Assembly: GCA_019873625.1 (NCBI GenBank)
Contig: JAIOAW010000008.1
Location: 1 to 64,000, forward strand
DNA: 64,000 nt
Source of the DNA: Chloroflexota bacterium
Lineage (GTDB): Bacteria > Chloroflexota > Anaerolineae > UBA1429
Direction: 5' to 3'
Notes under the pieces: model-generated
What the model was told of the DNA's origin: nothing
Seen by the model: only the letters and a program-made list of their open reading frames with translations
Database searches by the model: none
Part shown: positions 8,951-17,460 of the stretch, piece after piece
Layout of the letters: every line of letters begins with the position of its first letter
Position numbering within the stretch: position 1 is the first letter of the stretch
Position numbers and translations under genes: made by a program

Positions 8951-9811
8951 ATGACTAGAACTTCCATCAACCGCAACATCAAAGTTCGTCACTATTTTGT
9001 AGATGAAGGTGGTGATGGTACGCTGTTTGATGGCAGAGGGAACGTGATCATTGGTGAAGAGGGTTGTTCGCGTTTTTTCATTTTGGGCTTGTTGGATGTA
9101 GCCGATCCTGGGAAATTGAAGCAGAGCCTCGATGATTTGCGGGGGAGGTTATTGAGCGATCCTTATTTCAAAGGAGTGCCGTCTATGCAACCCCAGGCCC
9201 GAAAGACGGCACTGGCCTTTCACGCTAAAGACGATTTGCCTGAAGTGCGACGGGAAGTGTTCGCGCTGTTGCGAAATATCGAGGGGCTGCGCTATTTCGC
9301 CGTTGTTGCGGATAAATGGCAGGTGCTGGAGTATGTCCGTCAACGAAATCTGCGTGATCCCGATTATCGGTATCACTCCAACGAACTGTACGATTTTTTA
9401 GCGCGCCGCTTATTCAGAAACCTGCTCCACAAAGATCATGAATATGAGATCATCTTTGCCAAAAGAGGGACTTCTGATCGTACATCTGCGCTGCGGGCGG
9501 CTCTTGAAATGGCGCGTGAACGCTTTACCCAGAAGTGGGGCATTGTATCGAGTGCTCCTATTCACGTATCTGCATCCACACCCGTGAAACAAGTCGGCCT
9601 TCAGGCGGCAGATTACTTTACATGGGCTTTGCAGCGCTTATACGAAAGGGGAGAAGAGCGATATTTGGGCTACCTATGGCCTTCTATTCATCTGGTGTTG
9701 GATATTGATGATAAACGCAAGAAGGATTATGGAGTCTATTACACGCGGAAAAACCCACTCACGGCAGCGGCTCTGGAATGGCGGAGGCAAAATAAAACGC
9801 CAGGGATATAG
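8951..9811 (+). CDS. DUF3800 domain protein
   Basis: 286 residues if started at the ATG preceded by AGGGA at good spacing; an ATG 18 bases upstream (8933) is also possible. The start YFVDEGGDGTLFDGRG and the later GTSDRTSALRAAL, QVGLQAADYFTWALQRLYER and DGVY-like positions match DUF3800, a RNase H-like family of unproven function found in mobile and defence-associated regions; the conserved acidic Asp-Glu of the first strand is present. The gene is visibly more AT-rich than its neighbours, uses more A/T-ending codons and is flanked by repeats, which suggests recent acquisition. Confidence 0.82.
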   Translation: MTRTSINRNIKVRHYFVDEGGDGTLFDGRGNVIIGEEGCSRFFILGLLDVADPGKLKQSLDDLRGRLLSDPYFKGVPSMQPQARKTALAFHAKDDLPEVRREVFALLRNIEGLRYFAVVADKWQVLEYVRQRNLRDPDYRYHSNELYDFLARRLFRNLLHKDHEYEIIFAKRGTSDRTSALRAALEMARERFTQKWGIVSSAPIHVSASTPVKQVGLQAADYFTWALQRLYERGEERYLGYLWPSIHLVLDIDDKRKKDYGVYYTRKNPLTAAALEWRRQNKTPGI

Positions 9812-9838
9812 GGTTACAGCGACCGTAGCCCTGTAACC
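9812..9838 (+). terminator. Hairpin after the DUF3800 gene
   Basis: GGTTACAG (9812-9819) pairs with CTGTAACC (9831-9838) directly after the stop codon. There is no T-run; the rest of the 129-base gap to the next gene shows nothing else I can name. Confidence 0.45.
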
Positions 9839-9940
9839 ACACGGCATGAAGCCGAGTTTTGTCCACTGGCATTTATATTATAGGAACCTTTGAGAATGTC
9901 GTCAAATGGTTGGGCAAGGCCCGATATCTAAAATCCCTTC

Positions 9941-11149
9941 CTAATCCTCCGCCAGGAGCCGTCGCTCGCCCTCGAGGGCGCGCAAGGGGGCGATATCTTG
10001 CGTCACCTCCAGCACGCCGCGGTAGTTCCCCTCCGCATCGCGCACGGCAAAGTAGCGGATGTGGACAAACTTTTCGCCCATCGGAATCCAAAAGGAGGCC
10101 ACATCGCGTTTGCCCTCGCGCATCTCTTGGATAAGGCGGTTGACGACGTGCACGCTGGCCGGCGGGTGGCAGTTCTGCACCTTGCGCCCGATGATGGCCG
10201 GCGTGCGCGGGAAGAGGCGCTCCCCTCGGCCTTGGGAATAAAAGCGCACCGTGTCGGATTCGTCCACAAAGGTCAGTTCCACCGGCAGGTGGTTCAAAAG
10301 GAGGTTCACTTGCTCCGGCGTGAGGAGGCCCACATCGAGGCGGAATTCCCCCGTGGGGGCCTGGCCATAGGCCGGTGCTGGAGCGGGCGCCTCAACCGGC
10401 GGCACGCTCGGCTGCCAAACGGCCAAGGGGCGCACCAGGCAGTAACCGATCTCGTCGCTCTGCTGGTAGATGGCCGCCCATTCGGCCTCGGAGAGCATCT
10501 TGAGCGCGGCGGGGTAGAGCACCTGCTCCTCTTTGATGATCATCTGGCGGATGGCCTGGGCGAGGGGCGCAAACGCCTCTCGAATGGGGGCCTCCTCGCC
10601 CTGGCGCACGGCCTCTTGGAACGCCTTGAGCAGCGCGCGAATGTCATCATGAGAGGCCCACATCACCTTCGAGGGGCCAGATACGCCGTGCTTCTCTAAG
10701 AAGGGAAAGAGGAGATTCTCTTTGCGCAGATAAATCTTGTTGATCTCCCCCAACTGTTCGGCAAAGGTGCGCAGTTGGGCCAGGGCCTGTTCGTCGGGCA
10801 GGCGGGAGAGGGCCTGTTCGATGAGCGTCAAGAGTTCCTGAACGGCGAAATTCTCATATTGGAAGGTATGCACGGGGTGGCCGGGCGGCACCGTCTGCCC
10901 ACCCACCTCCGCGATGGCCCCCTGAAAGATGGAGACGTGCACATCGCACAGGGCCTTGATCTCTTCGGCGGGCATCCCCTCGGCGATGAGTTGTTGTTCC
11001 ATCTCGGCGATTTCGACGGCGCTCACGCTGCTGAATTCCCGGCGAAAGCGCGCCTTGACGGCCTCCGGGTCGGCGCCGGCGTGCAGATCTCGGATCATCT
11101 CTCGCAGGGCGGCTAGGCGTTTCGAAGAGTTGTTGATATACTCGCTCAT
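9941..11149 (-). CDS. DUF438 / hemerythrin / PAS domain sensor protein
   Basis: 402 residues, starting at MSEYINNS behind AAGGAGCAAACCT. Residues about 8-75 match DUF438 (KRLAALREMIRDLHAG), residues 80-235 a hemerythrin-like four-helix bundle with His and Glu ligands (HPVHTFQYEN, LRKENLLFPFLEKHG, HDDIRALL, IKEEQVLYP), and residues 280-390 a PAS_10 domain (LPVELTFVDESDTVRFYS). This architecture is common in anaerobes and is thought to sense oxygen, nitric oxide or redox state through a di-iron site and a small ligand. No kinase or output domain is attached, so its partner is unknown. It is divergent from the following small membrane protein. Confidence 0.88.
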   Translation of the reverse strand: MSEYINNSSKRLAALREMIRDLHAGADPEAVKARFRREFSSVSAVEIAEMEQQLIAEGMPAEEIKALCDVHVSIFQGAIAEVGGQTVPPGHPVHTFQYENFAVQELLTLIEQALSRLPDEQALAQLRTFAEQLGEINKIYLRKENLLFPFLEKHGVSGPSKVMWASHDDIRALLKAFQEAVRQGEEAPIREAFAPLAQAIRQMIIKEEQVLYPAALKMLSEAEWAAIYQQSDEIGYCLVRPLAVWQPSVPPVEAPAPAPAYGQAPTGEFRLDVGLLTPEQVNLLLNHLPVELTFVDESDTVRFYSQGRGERLFPRTPAIIGRKVQNCHPPASVHVVNRLIQEMREGKRDVASFWIPMGEKFVHIRYFAVRDAEGNYRGVLEVTQDIAPLRALEGERRLLAED

Positions 11150-11239
11150 AGGTTTGCTCCTTTTGAAGGGTTCTACCCTCATTCTAGCCCGCAAGAGCAG
11201 CCCTGGCTGTAACTCTTGTCACATCGGAGGGACGTTCCT

Positions 11240-11482
11240 ATGCTTGACCCGCGCTGTTGGCGCGAAGTGTTCATCCGCACGGGGATGACGCTCATCCTCG
11301 TGGCCGTGCTTTACGTTTGGCTCAAAGCGCCGGCCTGGGTATGGCTGGTGCCCCCGGCTATGGCGGGTTTGGTCATCTTGAAATGGGCCGTGCGGCCCGA
11401 AGAACCCCCTGAAAAGGCCGCCGATCAGCCCTCCTCCGAGGGGCCGACGGCAGGTCCTGGCTCCCAACCCTCGGCAAAGTAA
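11240..11482 (+). CDS. Small membrane protein
   Basis: 80 residues from the ATG behind a CGGAGGG site. Two hydrophobic helices are visible (TLILVAVLYVWL and VWLVPPAMAGLVILKWAV) followed by a charged, Pro/Ser-rich tail, so it is a probable two-pass inner-membrane protein with a cytoplasmic tail. No family is recognised. Its 3' end overlaps the end of the convergent fucosidase gene by 58 bases, so the last 20 codons are shared with that gene in antisense; a shorter protein ending earlier is not possible in this frame. Confidence 0.6.
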   Translation: MLDPRCWREVFIRTGMTLILVAVLYVWLKAPAWVWLVPPAMAGLVILKWAVRPEEPPEKAADQPSSEGPTAGPGSQPSAK

Positions 11483-12654
11483 TCGAGAAAGCGCGGCTCC
11501 TCGGCGAACTCGACTACGATCACCGTATCGAGCGGGTCCGGCGCGCGGCCGGGGAGATCGCGCAAAAAGAGGCGATCGCCCTTTTGCTCGAACTTGATGG
11601 GCTTGCCCTCGGCCAAGAGGCTCACCGAAAGCACTTTGCTCATCAGGCGCGGCACCACCAACTCCTTACCGGGCCACCGCAAGACGTGCACATAGAGGGT
11701 ATGCCCCTTGAGGGTGCATAGGCCGGTGGAGGTGGATATTGGGCAGCGCTCCGTGCCGTAAATGGCACCGCCGTTGCGCCCGAGCCACTCCCCCACCTGG
11801 CGCAAGATGCGCTCCGACTCGGGGGGGATCGTCCCATCTGCCTTGGGGCCGACGTTCAAGAGCAAGTTCCCCCCGCCGCTCGCGCACTGTACGAGGTGGG
11901 TGATGACCTGCTTGGGAGGCTTCCAGGCGTCATCGGCGGCGTTATAGCCCCAACTGTTGTTGAGCGTCATACACGCCTCCCACGGGCGGCCCGGAGGCGA
12001 GGCGTGAATATGCTGTTCGGGCGTATCGAAATCCTCAGGGAGTTGGGAGCGGTTGTTAATGAGGATATCCGGCTGGAGGCTGCGCACCATAGCGTTCAAC
12101 TCCGCCGAACGCCAATCTTCCGCCGTATAGGGCCAACCGCCGTCATACCAGAGGATGTCTATCTTGCCATAGTTGGTGCACAGTTCGCGCACCTGAGCGT
12201 GGACGTACTCCACGAGATTGGCCCACCCCTCCGGGTCCTTTTGCGGGCCGCGGAAATAGGCTCCGTAGCGCCAATCCAAGAGGGAGTAATAGAACCCCAC
12301 GCGCATCCCGCCGCGGTGGCAGGCCTCCACATAGGCGCGCACCAGGTCGCGCTTGGCGGCCGTCTTGGGGGCGGTGAAATCCGAAACTTGGCTGTCAAAA
12401 AGCGAAAAGCCGTCATGGTGGCGCGTGGTGAGCACCATATAGCGCATCCCCGCCTCGCGCGCCAGGCGCACCCAGGCATCGGGGTCGAATTTGCTGGGGT
12501 TGAACTCCTTAGCAAAGCGGGCATATTCCTCGTGGGGGATGTGCTCCTGATACATCACCCATTCCCCGCGCGCCGGGATGGCATACACCCCCCAATGGAT
12601 GAACATCCCGAATCGGGCCTCTTGCCACCACTGAAGCCGTGCCTCGCGAGTCAT
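11425..12654 (-). CDS. Alpha-L-fucosidase (GH29)
   Basis: 409 residues. WWQEARFGMFIHWGVYAIPARGEW-type start (residues 9-32), TTRHHDGFSLFDS near residue 75 and the nucleophile region KIDILWYDGGWPY near residue 163 are GH29 signatures; SASGGGNLLLNVGPKADG follows near residue 260. The family removes alpha-linked fucose from glycans by a retaining mechanism. No signal peptide is visible, so it probably acts in the cytoplasm on imported oligosaccharides. Its promoter is seen at 12688-12716. The gene is divergent from hypA and has no sugar transporter beside it. Confidence 0.93.
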   Translation of the reverse strand: MTREARLQWWQEARFGMFIHWGVYAIPARGEWVMYQEHIPHEEYARFAKEFNPSKFDPDAWVRLAREAGMRYMVLTTRHHDGFSLFDSQVSDFTAPKTAAKRDLVRAYVEACHRGGMRVGFYYSLLDWRYGAYFRGPQKDPEGWANLVEYVHAQVRELCTNYGKIDILWYDGGWPYTAEDWRSAELNAMVRSLQPDILINNRSQLPEDFDTPEQHIHASPPGRPWEACMTLNNSWGYNAADDAWKPPKQVITHLVQCASGGGNLLLNVGPKADGTIPPESERILRQVGEWLGRNGGAIYGTERCPISTSTGLCTLKGHTLYVHVLRWPGKELVVPRLMSKVLSVSLLAEGKPIKFEQKGDRLFLRDLPGRAPDPLDTVIVVEFAEEPRFLDYFAEGWEPGPAVGPSEEG

Positions 12655-12687
12655 CGCGCACCTCCTTTATGGCCAAATCTCTAGGGG

Positions 12688-12716
12688 ATGGTAGCCCGCT
12701 TGAGGAGGCGCGTCAA
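12688..12716 (-). promoter_or_regulatory. Promoter of the fucosidase gene
   Basis: On the reverse strand TTGACG (12716-12711), 17 bases, then TACCAT (12693-12688), 34 bases ahead of the fucosidase ATG. Spacing is ideal and four of six -10 bases match. Confidence 0.6.
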
Positions 12717-12729
12717 CCTCAAGGCCGTT

Positions 12730-12757
12730 TTGCCCAGTTTGCCCCCCAACATATAAT
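12730..12757 (+). promoter_or_regulatory. hypA promoter giving a near-leaderless transcript
   Basis: TTGCCC (12730-12735), 16 bases, TATAAT (12752-12757). The hypA ATG begins only 8 bases after the -10 box, so transcription should start within about two bases of the codon and there is no room for a ribosome binding site. The start codon itself is secure because Met-His-Glu is invariant in HypA. Confidence 0.7.
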
Positions 12758-12765
12758 AAGTTCAT

Positions 12766-13110
12766 ATGCATGAATTAGCCGTTACCGAGAGCATCGTTGA
12801 GATTGCTTGCCGCCATGCCAAGCGCGCCAAGGCCAAACGCATCCTCCGCATCAACCTGGTGATCGGCGACCTGTCGAGCATCGTCGATGAGAGCGTGCAG
12901 TTTTATTTTGATTTCGTCAGCCAAGATACCCTGGCCCAAGGCGCTGAGTTGACCTTTCGCCGCATCCCGGTCGAACTTGTCTGCGGGGCCTGTGGGCACC
13001 GTTGGAACCCGCCCGATGCGGATTGGGTCTGCCCGCAGTGCGGCGAACGGGAGGGGCGTGTTACGGCGGGGCGCGAGTTCTACGTAGAAAGCATCGAGGT
13101 AGATACATGA
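12766..13110 (+). CDS. hypA: Hydrogenase nickel chaperone HypA
   Basis: 114 residues. MHELAVTESIVEI at the N-terminus carries the invariant nickel-binding Met1-His2-Glu3, and a structural zinc site is formed by CGACG (near residue 74) and CPQCG (near residue 90). HypA delivers nickel to [NiFe]-hydrogenase precursors with HypB. The gene opens a tightly coupled hypA-B-F-C-D-E run; its stop overlaps the hypB start as ATGA. The promoter upstream predicts an almost leaderless mRNA, which is unusual among the neighbours, where AGGAGG-like sites are the rule. Confidence 0.95.
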   Translation: MHELAVTESIVEIACRHAKRAKAKRILRINLVIGDLSSIVDESVQFYFDFVSQDTLAQGAELTFRRIPVELVCGACGHRWNPPDADWVCPQCGEREGRVTAGREFYVESIEVDT

Positions 13111-13760
13111 GCCATATTCCCGTCGTCGAACGCATTATGAGCCAGCACGATCGCGTCGCACTCCGCAACCGTGCCTTGTTGGACGAGCGCGGCGTTCACG
13201 CCATCAACGTGATGGCTGCCCCCGGCGCGGGGAAGACGTGTTTCATCCTGGCAACGGCGGAGCGCGTGCGAGACCGCTTGCGTTTAGCCGTTATCGAGGG
13301 CGACCTTGCCTCCTCGGTGGATGCGGATAAGGTGCGCGCCGCCGGCCTGCCCGCCGTGCAGATCAATACGGGCGGCAACTGCCATCTGGATGCCATCCAA
13401 GTGGGGCAGGCGCTCGCCCAACTCCCCTTGGAGGAGATAGACCTTCTCCTCATCGAAAACGTGGGGAACCTCGTCTGCCCGGCGACTTTTGCCCTGGGCG
13501 AGCATACGCGGCTGGCCATCTCCAGCATCCCCGAAGGGGATGACAAACCGTTCAAGTATCCCTTCATCTTTGCCAATGTGGATGTGCTCATCCTGAACAA
13601 GATGGATCTTCTCCCCTACATCCCCTTTGACGTGGATGCCTTTTGCCGCACGGTGCGCGGCCTGAACCCCGATATCGCCTTCTTTCCCGTCTCGTGCGTG
13701 ACGGGCGAGGGGCTGGAGGCCTGGGTCGAGTGGCTCTTGCAGAGGGTGCAGCGCCTATGA
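13107..13760 (+). CDS. hypB: Hydrogenase nickel-incorporation GTPase HypB
   Basis: 217 residues. The start overlaps the hypA stop (ATGA); longer in-frame versions run inside hypA. P-loop APGAGKT near residue 33, the metal site GGNCHLDA near residue 89 and LVCPATF near residue 120, and the guanine-specificity motif NKMD near residue 161 are all in place. HypB hydrolyses GTP to drive nickel transfer. The His-rich N-terminal nickel store found in some HypB is absent, so storage may lie elsewhere, for example in the His-rich tail of the LarC encoded downstream in the same run. Confidence 0.95.
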   Translation: MSHIPVVERIMSQHDRVALRNRALLDERGVHAINVMAAPGAGKTCFILATAERVRDRLRLAVIEGDLASSVDADKVRAAGLPAVQINTGGNCHLDAIQVGQALAQLPLEEIDLLLIENVGNLVCPATFALGEHTRLAISSIPEGDDKPFKYPFIFANVDVLILNKMDLLPYIPFDVDAFCRTVRGLNPDIAFFPVSCVTGEGLEAWVEWLLQRVQRL

Positions 13761-16075
13761 CCGCTCTTGCCCAGGGGCGACGTTTCGCCATCCGAGGCGT
13801 GGTGCAGGGGGTCGGCTTCCGGCCCTTTGTCTATCGGTTAGCGCACGCCTGCGGCCTGCGAGGCTGGGTGCGGAACACCTCCTGGGGGGTGGAAATCGAG
13901 GTGGTGGGCGAAGAGGCGGCCCTGGCGCGCTTTGCCCAAGGCCTGCGGGAGGAAGCGCCGCCCCTGGCGCGCATCGAGGCCCTGGAGAGCGCGCCGATTG
14001 AACACCCCGCGCCCTATACCACTTTTGAAATCCTCCACAGCGAGGCGCAGGCGGGGGCATATCAACTCGTCTCTCCGGATATCGCCACCTGCCCAGACTG
14101 CCTGCGCGAGATACGCGATCCGCATAACCGCCGCTACCGCTACCCCTTTACGAATTGCACGAACTGCGGGCCGCGTTTCACCATCATCGAGGCCATCCCT
14201 TACGATCGCCCCAAGACGACGATGAAGGCCTTTACGATGTGCCCGGCCTGCCAGCGGGAGTATGACGATCCGCTCGATCGGCGCTTTCACGCCCAGCCAA
14301 ACGCCTGCCCCGCCTGCGGGCCGCACCTTACTTTGCTCGATGCCCACGGGCACCCTTTGGCCGAGCGCGATGAGGCGCTCCGCGAGGCGGAATGGCTCAT
14401 CCGCGAAGGGAAGATCGTCGCCATCAAGGGGCTGGGGGGGTTCCAACTGGCCTGCGATGCCACGAACGAGGTGGCCGTCTCCCTGTTGAGGCAGCGCAAG
14501 CGCCGGCCGCATAAACCGTTCGCCGTGATGATGGCCGACCTCGAAACCATCTCACGGCATGCTTTCCTCTATGCCGAGGAGCACGGGCTGCTCGTCTCTC
14601 CGGCGGCGCCCATCGTCCTTGTAGAGCGCCGGCCGGAGAGCGACCTAGCCCCGAGCATTGCCCCCGGCAGCCGCGTCATCGGCGTGATGCTCCCTTATAC
14701 CCCGCTCCATCATCTCCTCTTGGGCGATTTGCAAATCCCCTTGGTGATGACGAGCGGCAACTTGAGCGAGGAACCCATTGCCCGCGAAAACGACGAGGCT
14801 TTGCGGCGCTTGGGGGCCATTGCGGATGCCTTCCTTCTCCACAACCGCGAAATCTATGCCCGCTACGACGATAGCGTTTGGTTCGTGCCCGTGGGCGGGC
14901 CTCAGCCCGTGCGGCGAGCGCGAGGGTACGCGCCCTTCCCCCTGCGCCTACCCTTCGCCGCGCGGCCCATCTTGGCCTGCGGCGCGGAACTCAAGAACAC
15001 CTTCTGCCTGACGCGCGATCGCTATGCCTTCCTAAGCCAGCACATCGGCGATATGGAGAACCTGGAGACGGAGGCCTTTTGGCAAGAGGCGCTGGCCCTC
15101 TACGAGCGCCTGTTCGAGATCGCGCCAAAAATCATCGCCACCGATATGCATCCGGATTACCGCGCCACGCGCCTGGGCCGGCGCCTCCAAGGTGAGCAGA
15201 TCGCCATCCAGCATCACCATGCCCACCTTGCCGCTTGCCTGGCCGATAACGCTTCGCTTGAGCCGGCCATCGGGGTCATTTTGGATGGCACGGGCTATGG
15301 GCTGGATGGGCGCATCTGGGGCGGCGAGTTCCTCATCGGCGATGGGCGCGGGTTCTGCCGCGCTGCACACCTGGAATATTTGCCCTTGCCCGGTGGAGAT
15401 CAGGCCGTGCACCACCCGGCGCGGCTGGCCTGGGCCTACGTGCGCACGTTAGCCCCCCAAGAGGCCGAGGGCCTCGAGGTGGGCCTGACCCCGGCCGAAC
15501 GCCAGGCGCTGGAGGGGATGATCGCGCGGGGCGTGAACACACCCAAGACCTCCTCGGCCGGCCGGCTGTTCGATGCCGTCTCGGCGCTCCTCGGCATTTG
15601 CCGAGAGGCGAGTTACGAGGCGCAGGCGGCCATCGAACTGGAGATGGCCGCCCAATCTGGCTCGGTCGCCAAGCCGTATCCCTTTGAGGTGATCCCGACC
15701 GGCGCGCCCCTGGCCTGGGGCCGGCCGCCGGCAGCGGTTCCGGAGGGCTTGGAGGTGCGCTTGGCACCTTTGTTCGAGGGCATCTTGGCGGATGTGTGCG
15801 GCCAAGCGCCGGTGGGCGCCATCGCGTGGCGGTTCCATTGCACGGTGGCGGAGATCATTGTACAAATCTGCCAGCGCCTAGCCCGCCAGACGGGCCTTCG
15901 GCGCGTGGCCTTGAGCGGGGGGTGCTTCCAGAATCGCCTCCTTTTGGAATTGGCCGTGCCCGCGCTAAAATCGGCGGGGTTTGAGGTGCTCTTGCACCGC
16001 CAGGTGCCCTGCAATGACGGCGGCCTGGCCCTGGGGCAGGCCGTGGTGGCCCATTATGCCATAGAGGGAGCGTGA
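13757..16075 (+). CDS. hypF: Carbamoyltransferase HypF
   Basis: 772 residues from the ATG overlapping the hypB stop. Domains in order: acylphosphatase (residues 5-95, GVVQGVGFRPFVYRLA), two zinc-finger motifs with CPDC, CTNCG, CPAC and CPACG (about 110-185), a YrdC-like domain (195-380, KGLGGFQLACDA) and a Kae1-like domain containing the metal motif HHHAH near residue 485. HypF turns carbamoyl phosphate into a thiocarbamate on HypE, the source of the cyanide ligands of the [NiFe] site. Length and motifs are complete, so the enzyme should be active. Confidence 0.95.
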   Translation: MTALAQGRRFAIRGVVQGVGFRPFVYRLAHACGLRGWVRNTSWGVEIEVVGEEAALARFAQGLREEAPPLARIEALESAPIEHPAPYTTFEILHSEAQAGAYQLVSPDIATCPDCLREIRDPHNRRYRYPFTNCTNCGPRFTIIEAIPYDRPKTTMKAFTMCPACQREYDDPLDRRFHAQPNACPACGPHLTLLDAHGHPLAERDEALREAEWLIREGKIVAIKGLGGFQLACDATNEVAVSLLRQRKRRPHKPFAVMMADLETISRHAFLYAEEHGLLVSPAAPIVLVERRPESDLAPSIAPGSRVIGVMLPYTPLHHLLLGDLQIPLVMTSGNLSEEPIARENDEALRRLGAIADAFLLHNREIYARYDDSVWFVPVGGPQPVRRARGYAPFPLRLPFAARPILACGAELKNTFCLTRDRYAFLSQHIGDMENLETEAFWQEALALYERLFEIAPKIIATDMHPDYRATRLGRRLQGEQIAIQHHHAHLAACLADNASLEPAIGVILDGTGYGLDGRIWGGEFLIGDGRGFCRAAHLEYLPLPGGDQAVHHPARLAWAYVRTLAPQEAEGLEVGLTPAERQALEGMIARGVNTPKTSSAGRLFDAVSALLGICREASYEAQAAIELEMAAQSGSVAKPYPFEVIPTGAPLAWGRPPAAVPEGLEVRLAPLFEGILADVCGQAPVGAIAWRFHCTVAEIIVQICQRLARQTGLRRVALSGGCFQNRLLLELAVPALKSAGFEVLLHRQVPCNDGGLALGQAVVAHYAIEGA

Positions 16076-16078
16076 GCG

Positions 16079-16366
16079 ATGTGCTTGGCCGTGCCTTTGC
16101 GGGTGGTGGCCATCGAAGGAACGATGGCCGAGGTGGAGATGGGCGGCGTGCGGCGCCGCGTGAGCCTGGTGCTCGTGCCCGAGACGCAGGTAGGAGATTA
16201 TGTGCTCGTCCACACCGGGTTTGCCATCTCCCGCCTCGATGAAGAGGAGGCCCAAGAGACCCTGGCCCTCTTTGAGGAGATGGCCCAGGCCGCACGCGAG
16301 GAGGAAGACGAACGCCCCTCGCCCACGGCCCCCGATGGCCCAGACGGAGAGGGAACGAGCGGATGA
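16079..16366 (+). CDS. hypC: Hydrogenase maturation chaperone HypC
   Basis: 95 residues starting MCLAVP, where Cys2 is the residue that binds the iron of the Fe(CN)2CO unit with HypD. The core OB-like fold (VVAIEGTMAEVEMGGVRRRV, VGDYVLVHTGFAI) is followed by an acidic, Pro-rich tail of about 30 residues that is longer than in most HypC. Three bases separate it from hypF and its stop overlaps the hypD start, so the set is translated in step. Confidence 0.94.
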   Translation: MCLAVPLRVVAIEGTMAEVEMGGVRRRVSLVLVPETQVGDYVLVHTGFAISRLDEEEAQETLALFEEMAQAAREEEDERPSPTAPDGPDGEGTSG

Positions 16367-17460
16367 CCCAAGCCGCCTTGCGCGACCCCGTCCTCGCCCA
16401 AAGGCTCGCCGGTGAGATCCTCAAGATGGCCGCGCGCCCCGTGCGCCTGATGGAATTCTGCGGGGGGCATACCCACGCCATCCTGCGGTTCGGCATTCGC
16501 GCGCGCCTTGAGCCAAAGGTGCGCCTCCTTTCGGGGCCGGGTTGCCCCGTCTGCGTCACGGCTACGGCCGATATAGATGCGGCCATCGCCCTGGCGCACC
16601 TCCCCGGCGTGGCGGTGGCCACCTTTGGCGATATGCTCCGCGTGCCGGGGAGCCGCAGCACGCTGATGCAGGCCCGTGCCGAGGGGGCCGATGTGCGCGT
16701 AGTCTATTCCGCGCTGGATGCGCTCGATTTGGCCCGGCGCGAACTTCAGCGCCAGGTGGTGATGCTTGGCATCGGCTTTGAGACGACGGCCCCCACCGTG
16801 GCCGCCACCATCCGCGAGGCCGCAGCCGAGGGGGTGCCGAATTACACCGTCTTTTCGCTGCACAAACTCACCGGCCCGGCGATGCGCGCGATTCTCGATG
16901 CGGGCGAGGTCCGTTTGGATGGGATCATCGGCCCCGGCCACGTGACGACCATCACGGGCACGCAGGCCTGGGAGTTCCTGCCCGAGGAATATGGCATCTC
17001 CTGCGCGGTGGCCGGGTTTGAGCCGCTGGATATCCTGCGCGCGGTGCGTTCGCTCGTGCTCGCCATCGCCGAAGGGCGGCCGCGCGTGACGAACGATTAC
17101 CCCCGCAGCGTGAGCCGCGAGGGGAACCGCGTGGCCCAAGCCTTGATGGCCGAGGTCTTTACCGTGGAAAGCGCCCTATGGCGCGGCTTGGGGCGCGTGC
17201 CCGCGAGTGGCCTCGCCATCGGCGAGCGGTACGCCGCCTATGATGCACGCCGGCGTTTTGCCGAGGCCTTTGCGGGCGTATTGTACGACGCGCCCGAGCC
17301 GCCGGGGTGCTGCTGCGGCGAGGTGCTGAGGGGGGTGCTGGAACCGACGGAATGCCCGCTCTTTCGCCGCGTGTGCACGCCGGCGCACCCCGTGGGGCCG
17401 TGTATGGTCTCCTCCGAGGGGGCCTGCGCCGCCCATTATCACTATGGAGGCGCCCTATGA
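16363..17460 (+). CDS. hypD: Hydrogenase maturation scaffold HypD
   Basis: 365 residues. FCGGHTHAI near residue 27 and GPGCPVCVT near residue 58 hold the conserved cysteines for iron binding and redox chemistry; the C-terminal cysteine set (CCCGEVLRG, ECPLF, VCTP, GPCMVSSEGAC) binds the [4Fe-4S] cluster. With HypC it assembles Fe(CN)2CO. The start overlaps hypC and the stop overlaps hypE, both ATGA. All expected motifs are intact. Confidence 0.95.
   Translation: MTQAALRDPVLAQRLAGEILKMAARPVRLMEFCGGHTHAILRFGIRARLEPKVRLLSGPGCPVCVTATADIDAAIALAHLPGVAVATFGDMLRVPGSRSTLMQARAEGADVRVVYSALDALDLARRELQRQVVMLGIGFETTAPTVAATIREAAAEGVPNYTVFSLHKLTGPAMRAILDAGEVRLDGIIGPGHVTTITGTQAWEFLPEEYGISCAVAGFEPLDILRAVRSLVLAIAEGRPRVTNDYPRSVSREGNRVAQALMAEVFTVESALWRGLGRVPASGLAIGERYAAYDARRRFAEAFAGVLYDAPEPPGCCCGEVLRGVLEPTECPLFRRVCTPAHPVGPCMVSSEGACAAHYHYGGAL

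Noticed and set aside
9859-10134. Possible small gene in the gap before the DUF438 gene.
   Set aside because: Most of it overlaps the reverse DUF438/PAS gene and the protein is Arg/Pro-rich, typical of antisense shadow.
13643-13756. N-terminal extension of HypF.
   Set aside because: It lies inside hypB; the ATGA overlap start with the acylphosphatase domain immediately following is the normal HypF start.
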